Positions 1 to 5,493 of a stretch of DNA of 7,169 nt are shown piece after piece; the stretch's first letter is position 1, and every line of letters begins with the position of its first letter. The notes beneath the pieces are model-generated. The model was given only the letters and a program-made list of their open reading frames with translations, had not been told where the DNA came from and did no database searches. Both the position numbers and the translations under genes were made by a program. The stretch is taken from contig JAJDBL010000298.1 in NCBI GenBank assembly GCA_029261375.1, positions 1 to 7,169 of the forward strand, given 5' to 3'. Origin of the DNA: Nitrospirales bacterium (GTDB lineage Bacteria; Nitrospirota; Nitrospiria; Nitrospirales; UBA2166).

Positions 1-6
1 GATGGG

Positions 7-75
7 GTGAATCGTACTACTGTACGTTGAGCTTCGACGTGAAGCGAGAACGCCGCTGGAAGTATTGTTTTGGAT
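7..75 (+). repeat. Palindromic repeat family, copy 1 (degenerate or partly outside window)
   Basis: This copy contains the 24-base core (9-32) that is identical in all three copies of the family, including the hairpin CGTAC-TACT-GTACG at 13-26. A second conserved block at 41-59 is identical to 3957-3975 of copy 2. The left arm is not recognisable in bases 1-8, so it is either degenerate or cut by the window edge. The right arm (60-75) is diverged and lacks the clean AACATCCT end seen in the other copies. It lies about 10 bases beyond the mtnD stop codon, on the downstream side in the direction of mtnD transcription. Confidence 0.8.
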
Positions 76-84
76 AGCCCCAGG

Positions 85-636
85 TCAAGAAGGGATGTCA
101 CCCTGCCCGAGACAGACTGGAACATATCCCTGTTCGGCACCGCTATGGGTATACACCGGAGTCCACCCCGCGGCATCTTGAAAAAGCCGAATTGCTCGGA
201 TGCGTTTTTCCCCGCACAAATCAAACCAATGCCATGTTCCACGCGGGACTCGGATCAAATCCCCTGCTACTACTTCGATGGATACGACAGGTTGGTCTTT
301 TGGATGAATGAAGAACACCCCACTGCCTTCAATGATAAAACGCACTTCGTCTTCATCATGCCAGTGCTCTTTGCGAAACTTATTTAGCAGGGTTTCTAAA
401 TTGGGAGTATCCGGATTCACGTCAATGACGTCGGCCGTCACATACCCGCCTCTGGTTTTGAGCGTGTCGATCTCTGACTTATAGGCGTTCAAGATCTCCT
501 CCGCGGGTGCGCCCGCTGCAACCGAGTGAGCGGGTTCCCAACGCTCATAGTCAATTCCGATCCCAGCCAGGTAGGCTGTGATGCTTTCCTGACTATCAAA
601 CGTTTTTCCTTCACCTGGAATCTGCACAATAGCCAT
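85..636 (-). CDS. mtnD: Acireductone dioxygenase (methionine salvage)
   Basis: This 183-residue cupin is the usual length for bacterial acireductone dioxygenase (ARD). The family oxidises the acireductone 1,2-dihydroxy-3-keto-5-methylthiopentene. With Fe(II) it yields the methionine precursor 4-methylthio-2-oxobutanoate and formate; with Ni(II) it gives an off-pathway reaction that releases CO. The metal-ligand set is visible: H91, H93 and E97 in [10 protein letters not shown], and H136 in [10 protein letters not shown]. The N-terminal region (about 20-85) matches the helical extension typical of ARDs. The protein should be cytoplasmic. The ATG at 636 is preceded by AAGGAAA with good spacing, and the gene starts 13 bases after the mtnB stop, so the two are surely co-transcribed. 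Sequence alone cannot say whether Fe or Ni is bound in vivo. The assignment is secure. Confidence 0.96.
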   Translation of the reverse strand: MAIVQIPGEGKTFDSQESITAYLAGIGIDYERWEPAHSVAAGAPAEEILNAYKSEIDTLKTRGGYVTADVIDVNPDTPNLETLLNKFRKEHWHDEDEVRFIIEGSGVFFIHPKDQPVVSIEVVAGDLIRVPRGTWHWFDLCGEKRIRAIRLFQDAAGWTPVYTHSGAEQGYVPVCLGQGDIPS

Positions 637-649
637 ACGTTTTCCTTAT

Positions 650-1297
650 CTATGCGAGCAACATCGCACGACGTCTGCCGGTGACTTCAAGGAGAAATTC
701 GAGGATCTCGACATGCTGCTTCGCCTCTTGAATGGTCCTCCCCCAGGTATACAGCCCGTGGCCACGAATTAAGAAACCGTGCGAATCCGGTCGTTCCGCT
801 AGGAGCTGACGAACAGAACCACCGAGCTCGGAGATATCCTGCGAGTTCTCAATGATTGGAAGCCACTCGCGATGGGTATGCGACTCGACGCCATGTAATC
901 CCTTTAACATTTCGTCGCCTTCAAAAGTCAGCCCATTTTGTGATGCCAGCGCGGAGGAAAGAACGGTGGCCCATACTGAATGTGTATGGAAGACGGCGCC
1001 CGCATCTACCAATTCTAGAACGGCATGATGCAGTCCGGCCTCCGCCGTGGGCACCCCTGCCCCTTCCAAGACCTTCCCTGCCGCATCAACGACAAGAAAA
1101 TGCTCCGGAAGAATGGCGCTTTTATCGATGCTACTTGAGGTCATCCCGAGACGGAATGGATCTCGCGACAACACGACGCTAAAATTTCCACCGGTCCCGA
1201 ACACCCAGCCGTGCGCGTAGAAGGAGCGGATGATTGCAGCACACTGCTCGATGGACTCACTCGACAGGCACGATGCTGCGTTCTCACCAATCGACAT
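650..1297 (-). CDS. mtnB: Methylthioribulose-1-phosphate dehydratase
   Basis: A 215-residue class II aldolase/adducin-fold protein. MtnB dehydrates 5-methylthioribulose-1-phosphate to the 2,3-diketo compound that MtnC and then MtnD process in methionine salvage. Landmarks, numbered from the ATG at 1297: GTGGNFS (34-40) for phosphate binding, SSSIDKSAI (about 55-63), zinc ligands H104 and H106 in HTHS, the probable catalytic acid E129 in GDEMLKGL, and the third zinc ligand H180 in GHGLYTWG. The EMLKG motif and the mtnD neighbour favour MtnB over fuculose- or ribulose-phosphate aldolases of the same fold. A GTG at 1303 in frame would add two residues, but it overlaps the Shine-Dalgarno sequence, so ATG at 1297 is preferred. 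There is no clear terminator in the 56 bases between this gene and the upstream cysteine-rich gene, so transcription may read in from amt. Confidence 0.94.
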   Translation of the reverse strand: MSIGENAASCLSSESIEQCAAIIRSFYAHGWVFGTGGNFSVVLSRDPFRLGMTSSSIDKSAILPEHFLVVDAAGKVLEGAGVPTAEAGLHHAVLELVDAGAVFHTHSVWATVLSSALASQNGLTFEGDEMLKGLHGVESHTHREWLPIIENSQDISELGGSVRQLLAERPDSHGFLIRGHGLYTWGRTIQEAKQHVEILEFLLEVTGRRRAMLLA

Positions 1298-1302
1298 CAA
1301 CA

Positions 1303-1307
1303 CACCT
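1303..1307 (-). promoter_or_regulatory. Ribosome binding site that decides the mtnB start
   Basis: On the minus strand AGGTG is followed by the 5-base spacer TGTTG and then ATG (1297-1295). The alternative upstream GTG (1303-1301) would overlap this site and leave no spacing, so the downstream ATG is the better start. Confidence 0.6.
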
Positions 1308-1353
1308 ATTTCGTATTAAAACCTAGAATGATAACCGGACACTGCGGATGGAA

Positions 1354-1959
1354 TTACACTGTGATGATAGGGCTTTGTTGCTCGTGTTCCTGCATCTTTT
1401 CGATCAAATCGCCCTGATAGTTCTGAAGAAACCCAATTAACCCCCGCTGGAACCGACGAGACTGCACCTGATCTCCTGAAAATGACGTCGCAAAGGGGAT
1501 ATAGGCCCCGATGATATCTGCTGCCTCAGACCGATCGACCTTGTGAAGAAACGGTTCCACGTCCTTCCAGAGCGACTCCCCATATGTTGGAGACGTTGAA
1601 TCTGGGAATGCAAGAGGACTGAGACGTTTCCGAACCGCTTCCATCCCTGCAATAATTTCCCAGTCGCGTACGTTTGGTTGCTCGGTAAAATGCTTATAGA
1701 CAGCCATTTCCACGCCGACGAGTGCCATCAGAGACTTACTGTCTTTGTACGCGTACAGAGCCTCACCTCGTTCTTTCACAAATGCTAGCGTCGAACGTTC
1801 TTGCTGGTACTGTTCATTTTCTGTGAGATATCGACAATCGGAAGGACATTCAATCCGGGCAAGTCGGTGTTCACCACAACAACGAGAGCAAATGAGCGTG
1901 CCCAACGCTGGGCACGCTCGCTTCCCCTTTGCAGCCTCGCAATACGTGCAGACGGCCAT
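1354..1959 (-). CDS. Cysteine-rich putative zinc-binding protein of unknown function
   Basis: A 201-residue protein I cannot assign to a named function. The first ~45 residues hold eight cysteines and a histidine: C4 and C7 (CTYC), C16, C24, C27 and C28 (CSRCC), H31, C38 and C42 (CPSDC). This looks like one or two zinc-binding knuckles, comparable to short zinc-ribbon modules in bacterial hypothetical proteins with an ICxxCCG...CPxDC pattern. Residues about 45-201 have no cysteine and look mainly helical and soluble, with no signal peptide or membrane segment. The start ATG lies 5 bases after the amt stop codon and has no convincing Shine-Dalgarno sequence, which suggests translational coupling to amt. 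A role linked to the transporter is only an inference. The possibilities include a nucleic-acid or protein-binding adaptor; an enzyme is less likely because no catalytic motif is seen. Confidence 0.85.
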   Translation of the reverse strand: MAVCTYCEAAKGKRACPALGTLICSRCCGEHRLARIECPSDCRYLTENEQYQQERSTLAFVKERGEALYAYKDSKSLMALVGVEMAVYKHFTEQPNVRDWEIIAGMEAVRKRLSPLAFPDSTSPTYGESLWKDVEPFLHKVDRSEAADIIGAYIPFATSFSGDQVQSRRFQRGLIGFLQNYQGDLIEKMQEHEQQSPIITV

Positions 1960-1964
1960 TGAGT

Positions 1965-3224
1965 TTAGGTGTAGGCTCGCTCACTATGCTGACTGATGTC
2001 GAGACCTTCCTGCTCTTCCTCAGCTGACACACGCAACCCAACCGTCACATCAACGATTTTCAAGATGATGTATGTTCCGATAAAACAGAATGCGATGGTT
2101 GCACCAATCATGATGAGTTGGACGCTCACAGACCCGCCTTCGGCGAGCATCCCTGCGGCGAGAAGCCCGGTGATGCCACCAAATCCGTGAATGGCTAACA
2201 CATCAAGTGACTCGTCATAGCCAAGCTTCATTTTGAGCACTACCCCGAGATAGCACACAACACCGGCAATCAGCCCGATCACGACGGAGGGCATCGCGGT
2301 CACAAAGCCAGCCGCTGGCGTGATGGTCGCAAGGCCAGCAATCATTCCACTAGCCACACCCAGCATCGTTGGTTTTCCACGATGTATCCATTCCGCCACC
2401 ATCCAAGTAATTGCCCCGGCCGATGCCGCAAGGTGTGTGTTGACCAGTGCTGCAACAGCCGTTCCGTTCGCCCCAAGCGCACTGCCCCCGTTGAACCCAA
2501 ACCATCCAAACCAGAGTAAGCCTGCGCCTAACACCGTAAATGGAAGGTTGTGCGGTGTCATGACATCTTTCCCGTATCCTTTTCGTACGCCCAACACCAA
2601 CGCGCAGGCCAGGGCCGCAAATCCGGAACTGACGTGGACCACGGCACCACCCGCAAAATCAAGTGCCCCCATGGCGCCTAACCAACCACCACCCCACACC
2701 CAATGAGCCAGCGGTGAGTAGATGAAGGTTGACCAGAGGACGGCAAATAACATCAATGCCGTAAACTTCATACGCTCCGCAAAGGCTCCCGTGATGAGCG
2801 CAACAGTAATGGCCGCGAACATTAACTGGAAGACCATGAAGAGCTGGTGTGGAATCGTTTCTGCCAACGGCGCCGAGTCGAGCCCAACGCCATTCAAGCC
2901 CACAAAATCGAGTCCGCCGACAAGCCCTCCTTGGGATGGGCCAAACGCCAAACTGTATCCCCAGAACACCCAGACCAAACTAATCAGGCAGACAATGATG
3001 GACGTCTGAATGATAGTCCCCAACACATTCTTGGCGCGGACGAGTCCGCCATAAAAAAATGCAAGTCCTGGCAGCATCATGGCAAACACCAAGGCTGTGG
3101 AGACAATGATCCAGGCGGTATCACCGCTATCAATCTTTGATTCCTGCGCCCACGCACTGGTGGCCAGGAAGAATATCCCGGCTACGGCCAGCAGGATACT
3201 AAGTAGTTGCCGCGTTCGTCTCAT
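1965..3224 (-). CDS. amt: Ammonium transporter, Amt family
   Basis: A 419-residue inner-membrane protein that conducts ammonium/ammonia as a trimer. An N-terminal signal peptide (hydrophobic about 7-24, probable cleavage after AWA at 26) precedes about eleven transmembrane helices, as in E. coli AmtB. Key residues are present: F136 and F244 (the gate pair, equivalent to AmtB F107 and F215), W177 (W148), D189 in DFAGGAVVHVSSG (D160), and the twin pore histidines H197 and H346 (H168 and H318). The C-terminus (GLRVSAEEEQEGLDISQHSE, 396-415) resembles the tail that in AmtB docks the PII protein GlnK, so post-translational control by PII is likely. No glnK/glnB gene is adjacent on either side, which is unusual for the family. 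The sequence is Amt/MEP type, not Rh type. A strong Shine-Dalgarno site supports the start. I saw no convincing sigma-54 promoter upstream. Confidence 0.97.
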   Translation of the reverse strand: MRRTRQLLSILLAVAGIFFLATSAWAQESKIDSGDTAWIIVSTALVFAMMLPGLAFFYGGLVRAKNVLGTIIQTSIIVCLISLVWVFWGYSLAFGPSQGGLVGGLDFVGLNGVGLDSAPLAETIPHQLFMVFQLMFAAITVALITGAFAERMKFTALMLFAVLWSTFIYSPLAHWVWGGGWLGAMGALDFAGGAVVHVSSGFAALACALVLGVRKGYGKDVMTPHNLPFTVLGAGLLWFGWFGFNGGSALGANGTAVAALVNTHLAASAGAITWMVAEWIHRGKPTMLGVASGMIAGLATITPAAGFVTAMPSVVIGLIAGVVCYLGVVLKMKLGYDESLDVLAIHGFGGITGLLAAGMLAEGGSVSVQLIMIGATIAFCFIGTYIILKIVDVTVGLRVSAEEEQEGLDISQHSERAYT

Positions 3225-3230
3225 CTGGTT

Positions 3231-3240
3231 CTCCTCCCCC
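3231..3240 (-). promoter_or_regulatory. Strong ribosome binding site of amt
   Basis: The minus strand reads GGGGGAGGAG followed by the 6-base spacer AACCAG and then the amt ATG. This is a near-ideal Shine-Dalgarno site, stronger than those of the neighbouring genes, and fixes the amt start. The rest of the 170-base gap (3225-3394) holds no gene, and I could not identify a confident -35/-10 pair in it. Confidence 0.75.
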
Positions 3241-3360
3241 TATGAATGTAATGCCGTGTATTGCCCTACTCCATGTAGGAAAACGTATTCTTAGACAGAT
3301 ATATTCACCGCGTGGTACAGACATATCGGAATGAAGTCATCGGGAATATAGGCATGTCAC

Positions 3361-3388
3361 GAGAAAAAGGAAAGAAATTCTTTTTCTC
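3361..3388 (-). terminator. A/T-rich hairpin just after the NTF2-like gene, possible terminator
   Basis: The arms GAGAAAAAG (3361-3369) and CTTTTTCTC (3380-3388) are perfectly complementary. A G-T and an A-T pair extend the stem to 11 bp around a 6-base loop. It begins 6 bases beyond the stop codon of the NTF2-like gene. The stem is A/T rich and is not followed by a T-run, so it is not a classical intrinsic terminator. It could instead be a 3' stabilising hairpin or a palindromic operator upstream of amt. Confidence 0.3.
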
Positions 3389-3394
3389 ATCCGT

Positions 3395-3787
3395 TTAATT
3401 GAAGGATGCAGTGGAGAGATCGTCACTGGTGGTTGGTCCCGCCTGATGGTGCACTAGTTTCCACTCGTCACCCTCGCGAGCAAACACATTCGTGGCAATG
3501 AGATCCCCGGTAAAGAGCTTCTCCGTACAAATCACGAACGCGGCATCCCCGATAATTGACACACGCACTTGGGTACACGCAATGTCCGGAGAGCTCGGAC
3601 TCTCTAAGATCCCTCGCCAACTGGCAAGGACTTTTTCACGGCCATAGACCACGGGCCAACCCGGATGAATGACAGCCACCTCATGGAAACTCGCCCACAC
3701 CGACTCCATACGCTCCATATCCTGGCGACAGAACGCCTCATAAAAGGCAGCATTCACCTGTGTGACAGCAAATTCGTCGTCAGTCAT
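3395..3787 (-). CDS. NTF2/SnoaL-like small protein, function unknown
   Basis: A 130-residue protein with the pattern of the SnoaL-like (NTF2-fold) superfamily: an N-terminal helix pair with VNAAFYEAFCRQDMERMESV (11-30), the turn HPGWPVVYGREKV (41-53), a W at 57, then alternating beta strands ending in the typical EWKLVHHQAGP (108-118). The fold forms a cone-shaped pocket and occurs in ketosteroid isomerases, polyketide cyclases, and many small proteins of unknown role. This member is closest in appearance to the family often labelled nuclear transport factor 2 family protein. The catalytic residues are not obvious, so no reaction is proposed. It has no signal peptide and should be cytoplasmic. 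The Shine-Dalgarno site is weak (GGGGAG about 12 bases upstream). It is followed by a hairpin and then amt on the same strand, so it may or may not share a transcript with amt. Confidence 0.88.
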   Translation of the reverse strand: MTDDEFAVTQVNAAFYEAFCRQDMERMESVWASFHEVAVIHPGWPVVYGREKVLASWRGILESPSSPDIACTQVRVSIIGDAAFVICTEKLFTGDLIATNVFAREGDEWKLVHHQAGPTTSDDLSTASFN

Positions 3788-3875
3788 CGTTTTTCAGCGC
3801 TCCCCAAACCGTCAAGACGCCCCAAGAATAAACCACTGAAACATAATTTGGAAGGGGAAGAGAAGGTTGAGGTCA

Positions 3876-3994
3876 AGGATGGTCAAACAGGTCGTCCAGT
3901 AAGACCGCAGCAAGCTCCGAGGCGAATCGTACTACTGTACGTTGAGCCGAAGGAGCGAAGCGAGAACGCCGCTGGCGGCCTGTTTCAACATCCT
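3876..3994 (+). repeat. Palindromic repeat family, copy 2 (complete)
   Basis: A 119-base element bounded by inverted repeats. The left end AGGATGGTCAAACAGG (3876-3891) matches the reverse complement of the right end CCTGTTTCAACATCCT (3979-3994) at 14 of 16 positions. The arms continue to about 24 bases each (to CCAG on the left and CTGG on the right), with 20 of 24 identical and two further positions able to form G-U pairs. The 24-base core identical to the other copies is at 3924-3947, with its hairpin CGTAC-TACT-GTACG at 3928-3941. Shorter complementary pieces CTCC and GGAG flank the core. It begins 2 bases after the tldE stop codon in the tldE reading direction. No clear target-site duplication is visible. 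The rest of the gap to the NTF2-like gene (3788-3875) shows nothing recognisable. Confidence 0.9.
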
Positions 3995-3996
3995 GA

Positions 3997-5319
3997 TTAT
4001 AAGGTGAAGGAGAATTCGCCTACTAAGATCCCCGGCAACCGACCACTTTCCGTCGATCTGGCCTGATACGTCGTGGAATCCATAATGAGGTCGCGTTCGG
4101 CGGTGAGGCCTATGAGATTGTCACCAAGCATCCGATACAAGGTCTCATCAAAACGCATCACTGACAGGGGGGCCTTGATCTCACCATTTTCAACCCAAAA
4201 GGTCGCGAACCGCGTCATGCCAGTCATACGACATGCATTCCGGTCAGAATAGTTGAGATACCAGACATTATTAATGTAGATGCCTGTATCGAGCTCGCGA
4301 AGAATAGAATCCTGTGGAATATTCCCTCCAAGAATCTCAACTGATTCTGGAGCTTCTTGGCTGGAAGCTGCATTGGTTGGAAGATCATACTCTTTTGCGG
4401 AACGTGGAGATACGAGTGTGCTTCTTAGTTCGCCGCCTTCGATGAGCGTGACGGTATCAGGCTTTACAAAACCAGCATCCTGAAAATTGGGTGCAATGCC
4501 ATCTCGCGTATTCTCAAGCACCGTGACTGAGGGGTTCAACTTCTCCTTCCCTTCAAGCATCCGCAGCAGTGGCGTTTGTTTCGTCCGATGGGATTTCAAT
4601 CCAAAGCATCCCCAGCTCAACATGCCGACGACGTCATAGAGCGCATACGGTGAAATATAGACCCGATAACGTCCCGGCTGGATGGTGTGTGACGGATGGG
4701 AAAGCACGTCCAGTTGCTCGTTCGCCCAATCAACTTTCCCTTGGAACTCAACCGGATCCCATGTGAACCCAGCATATCCGCTCTTCACGGCTTTATCAGT
4801 CTCGGCGTAGAAGCTCCATTCGAGATTGTGGTTGTAGCTCGAAAACCAATTCCGCTGTCCCAAAGAATTCGCAAAGCCTGCGTACATGCCTCCTGAGGCA
4901 TAGAGACCAACCATGTCACGAGCTTGGCCGGCATCAAGAATAGCCGGGACAGTATCGGAGGTTTGAGCAAGCTGATTCTTGCCGTGATGCTCACTCGAAT
5001 GTATCTCAGTGGCATACAAGTGGTGGGGATCATCTGTCAGATGAGGAATCTTCTCCCGCGACCGCGCAAGCATGGCATTGATTCGCGCACGATCCAATTC
5101 AAGGTCACCCGAAAGAGAAATTGATTCCGACGTATGTCTGGCCCCATTGATCAAGTCGAGCGCCAACGCTCGCTGAGTGACACTCCCCGCCTGCCGAACC
5201 GCGCTGTGATTCAGCCGGACAAAGTCAGAGTCTTCCGCGCTATAGGTACAGGTGAAACGCTCGTTTCCCTGCATCCGCGCCGTGATCTCGTCAGCTAATT
5301 GATAGAAATAGGTCTGCAT
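3997..5319 (-). CDS. pmbA: TldE/PmbA-type subunit of the TldD/TldE protease
   Basis: A 440-residue member of the TldD/PmbA (peptidase U62) family. TldE pairs with TldD to form a metalloprotease that in E. coli cleaves unfolded or small peptides, including pro-microcin B17 and the antitoxin CcdA. This subunit lacks the HEXXXH zinc motif, which identifies it as the TldE-like, non-catalytic partner. The C-terminal part is typical of the family: GIYINNVWYLNYSDRNACRM (346-365), GMTRFATFWVENGEI (367-381), and VMRFDETLYRMLGDN (387-401). The protein should be cytoplasmic. AAGGTGA sits 8 bases before the ATG and supports the start. tldD lies immediately upstream on the same strand, separated by 174 bases that contain repeat copy 3, so the two are probably one operon interrupted by the element. 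No candidate precursor-peptide gene is seen nearby. Confidence 0.92.
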   Translation of the reverse strand: MQTYFYQLADEITARMQGNERFTCTYSAEDSDFVRLNHSAVRQAGSVTQRALALDLINGARHTSESISLSGDLELDRARINAMLARSREKIPHLTDDPHHLYATEIHSSEHHGKNQLAQTSDTVPAILDAGQARDMVGLYASGGMYAGFANSLGQRNWFSSYNHNLEWSFYAETDKAVKSGYAGFTWDPVEFQGKVDWANEQLDVLSHPSHTIQPGRYRVYISPYALYDVVGMLSWGCFGLKSHRTKQTPLLRMLEGKEKLNPSVTVLENTRDGIAPNFQDAGFVKPDTVTLIEGGELRSTLVSPRSAKEYDLPTNAASSQEAPESVEILGGNIPQDSILRELDTGIYINNVWYLNYSDRNACRMTGMTRFATFWVENGEIKAPLSVMRFDETLYRMLGDNLIGLTAERDLIMDSTTYQARSTESGRLPGILVGEFSFTL

Positions 5320-5371
5320 CGTTTATATCACCTTACTCCCCGGCCCTAATGACTAAACCACAACAGGACAA

Positions 5372-5492
5372 AGGATGTTCAAAACACTCCGTTCAGCAAG
5401 GCCGCAGCAAGCGAAAAAGGCGAATCGTACTACTGTACGTTGAGCCGTTGGCGCAAAGCGAGAACGCGGCTGCCGGCAGGTTTCAACATCCT
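5372..5492 (+). repeat. Palindromic repeat family, copy 3 (complete)
   Basis: A 121-base element with ends AGGATGTTCAAAAC (5372-5385) and GTTTCAACATCCT (5480-5492), which are imperfect inverted repeats. The 24-base core identical to the other two copies is at 5422-5445, with its hairpin at 5426-5439. A second block (5455-5473) matches 41-59 and 3957-3975 with a few changes. The element begins 1 base after the tldD stop codon and fills most of the gap between tldD and tldE. No target-site duplication is evident. The 52 bases between the element and the tldE start contain the tldE ribosome binding site. Confidence 0.9.
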
Positions 5493-5493
5493 G

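Noticed and set aside
1301..1303. GTG as the mtnB start
   Set aside because: It overlaps the only Shine-Dalgarno sequence; ATG at 1297 has a 5-base spacer and is preferred.
1339..1361. Short direct repeat ACACTG with 17-base period upstream of mtnB as a possible operator
   Set aside because: Six matching bases with one copy overlapping the preceding stop codon are within chance expectation.
2320..2706. Plus-strand open frame inside amt
   Set aside because: It is the antisense shadow of conserved amt coding sequence; its proline- and asparagine-rich translation has no domain pattern.
3225..3394. Sigma-54 promoter upstream of amt
   Set aside because: No TGGCAC-N5-TTGC type pair with the needed GG and GC spacing could be found on the minus strand.
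3870..4000. Target-site duplications flanking repeat copy 2
   Set aside because: Flanks on the two sides (GGTCA and GATTA) do not match; copy 3 also shows none, so transposition by a duplicating mechanism is not supported.
4785..5033. Second minus-strand open frame inside tldE
   Set aside because: It overlaps conserved tldE sequence in another frame and has no ribosome binding site or recognisable domain.
7..5492. The three repeats as part of a CRISPR array
   Set aside because: Copies are 120 bases long, palindromic across their full length and kilobases apart with genes between them, so there is no repeat-spacer structure.
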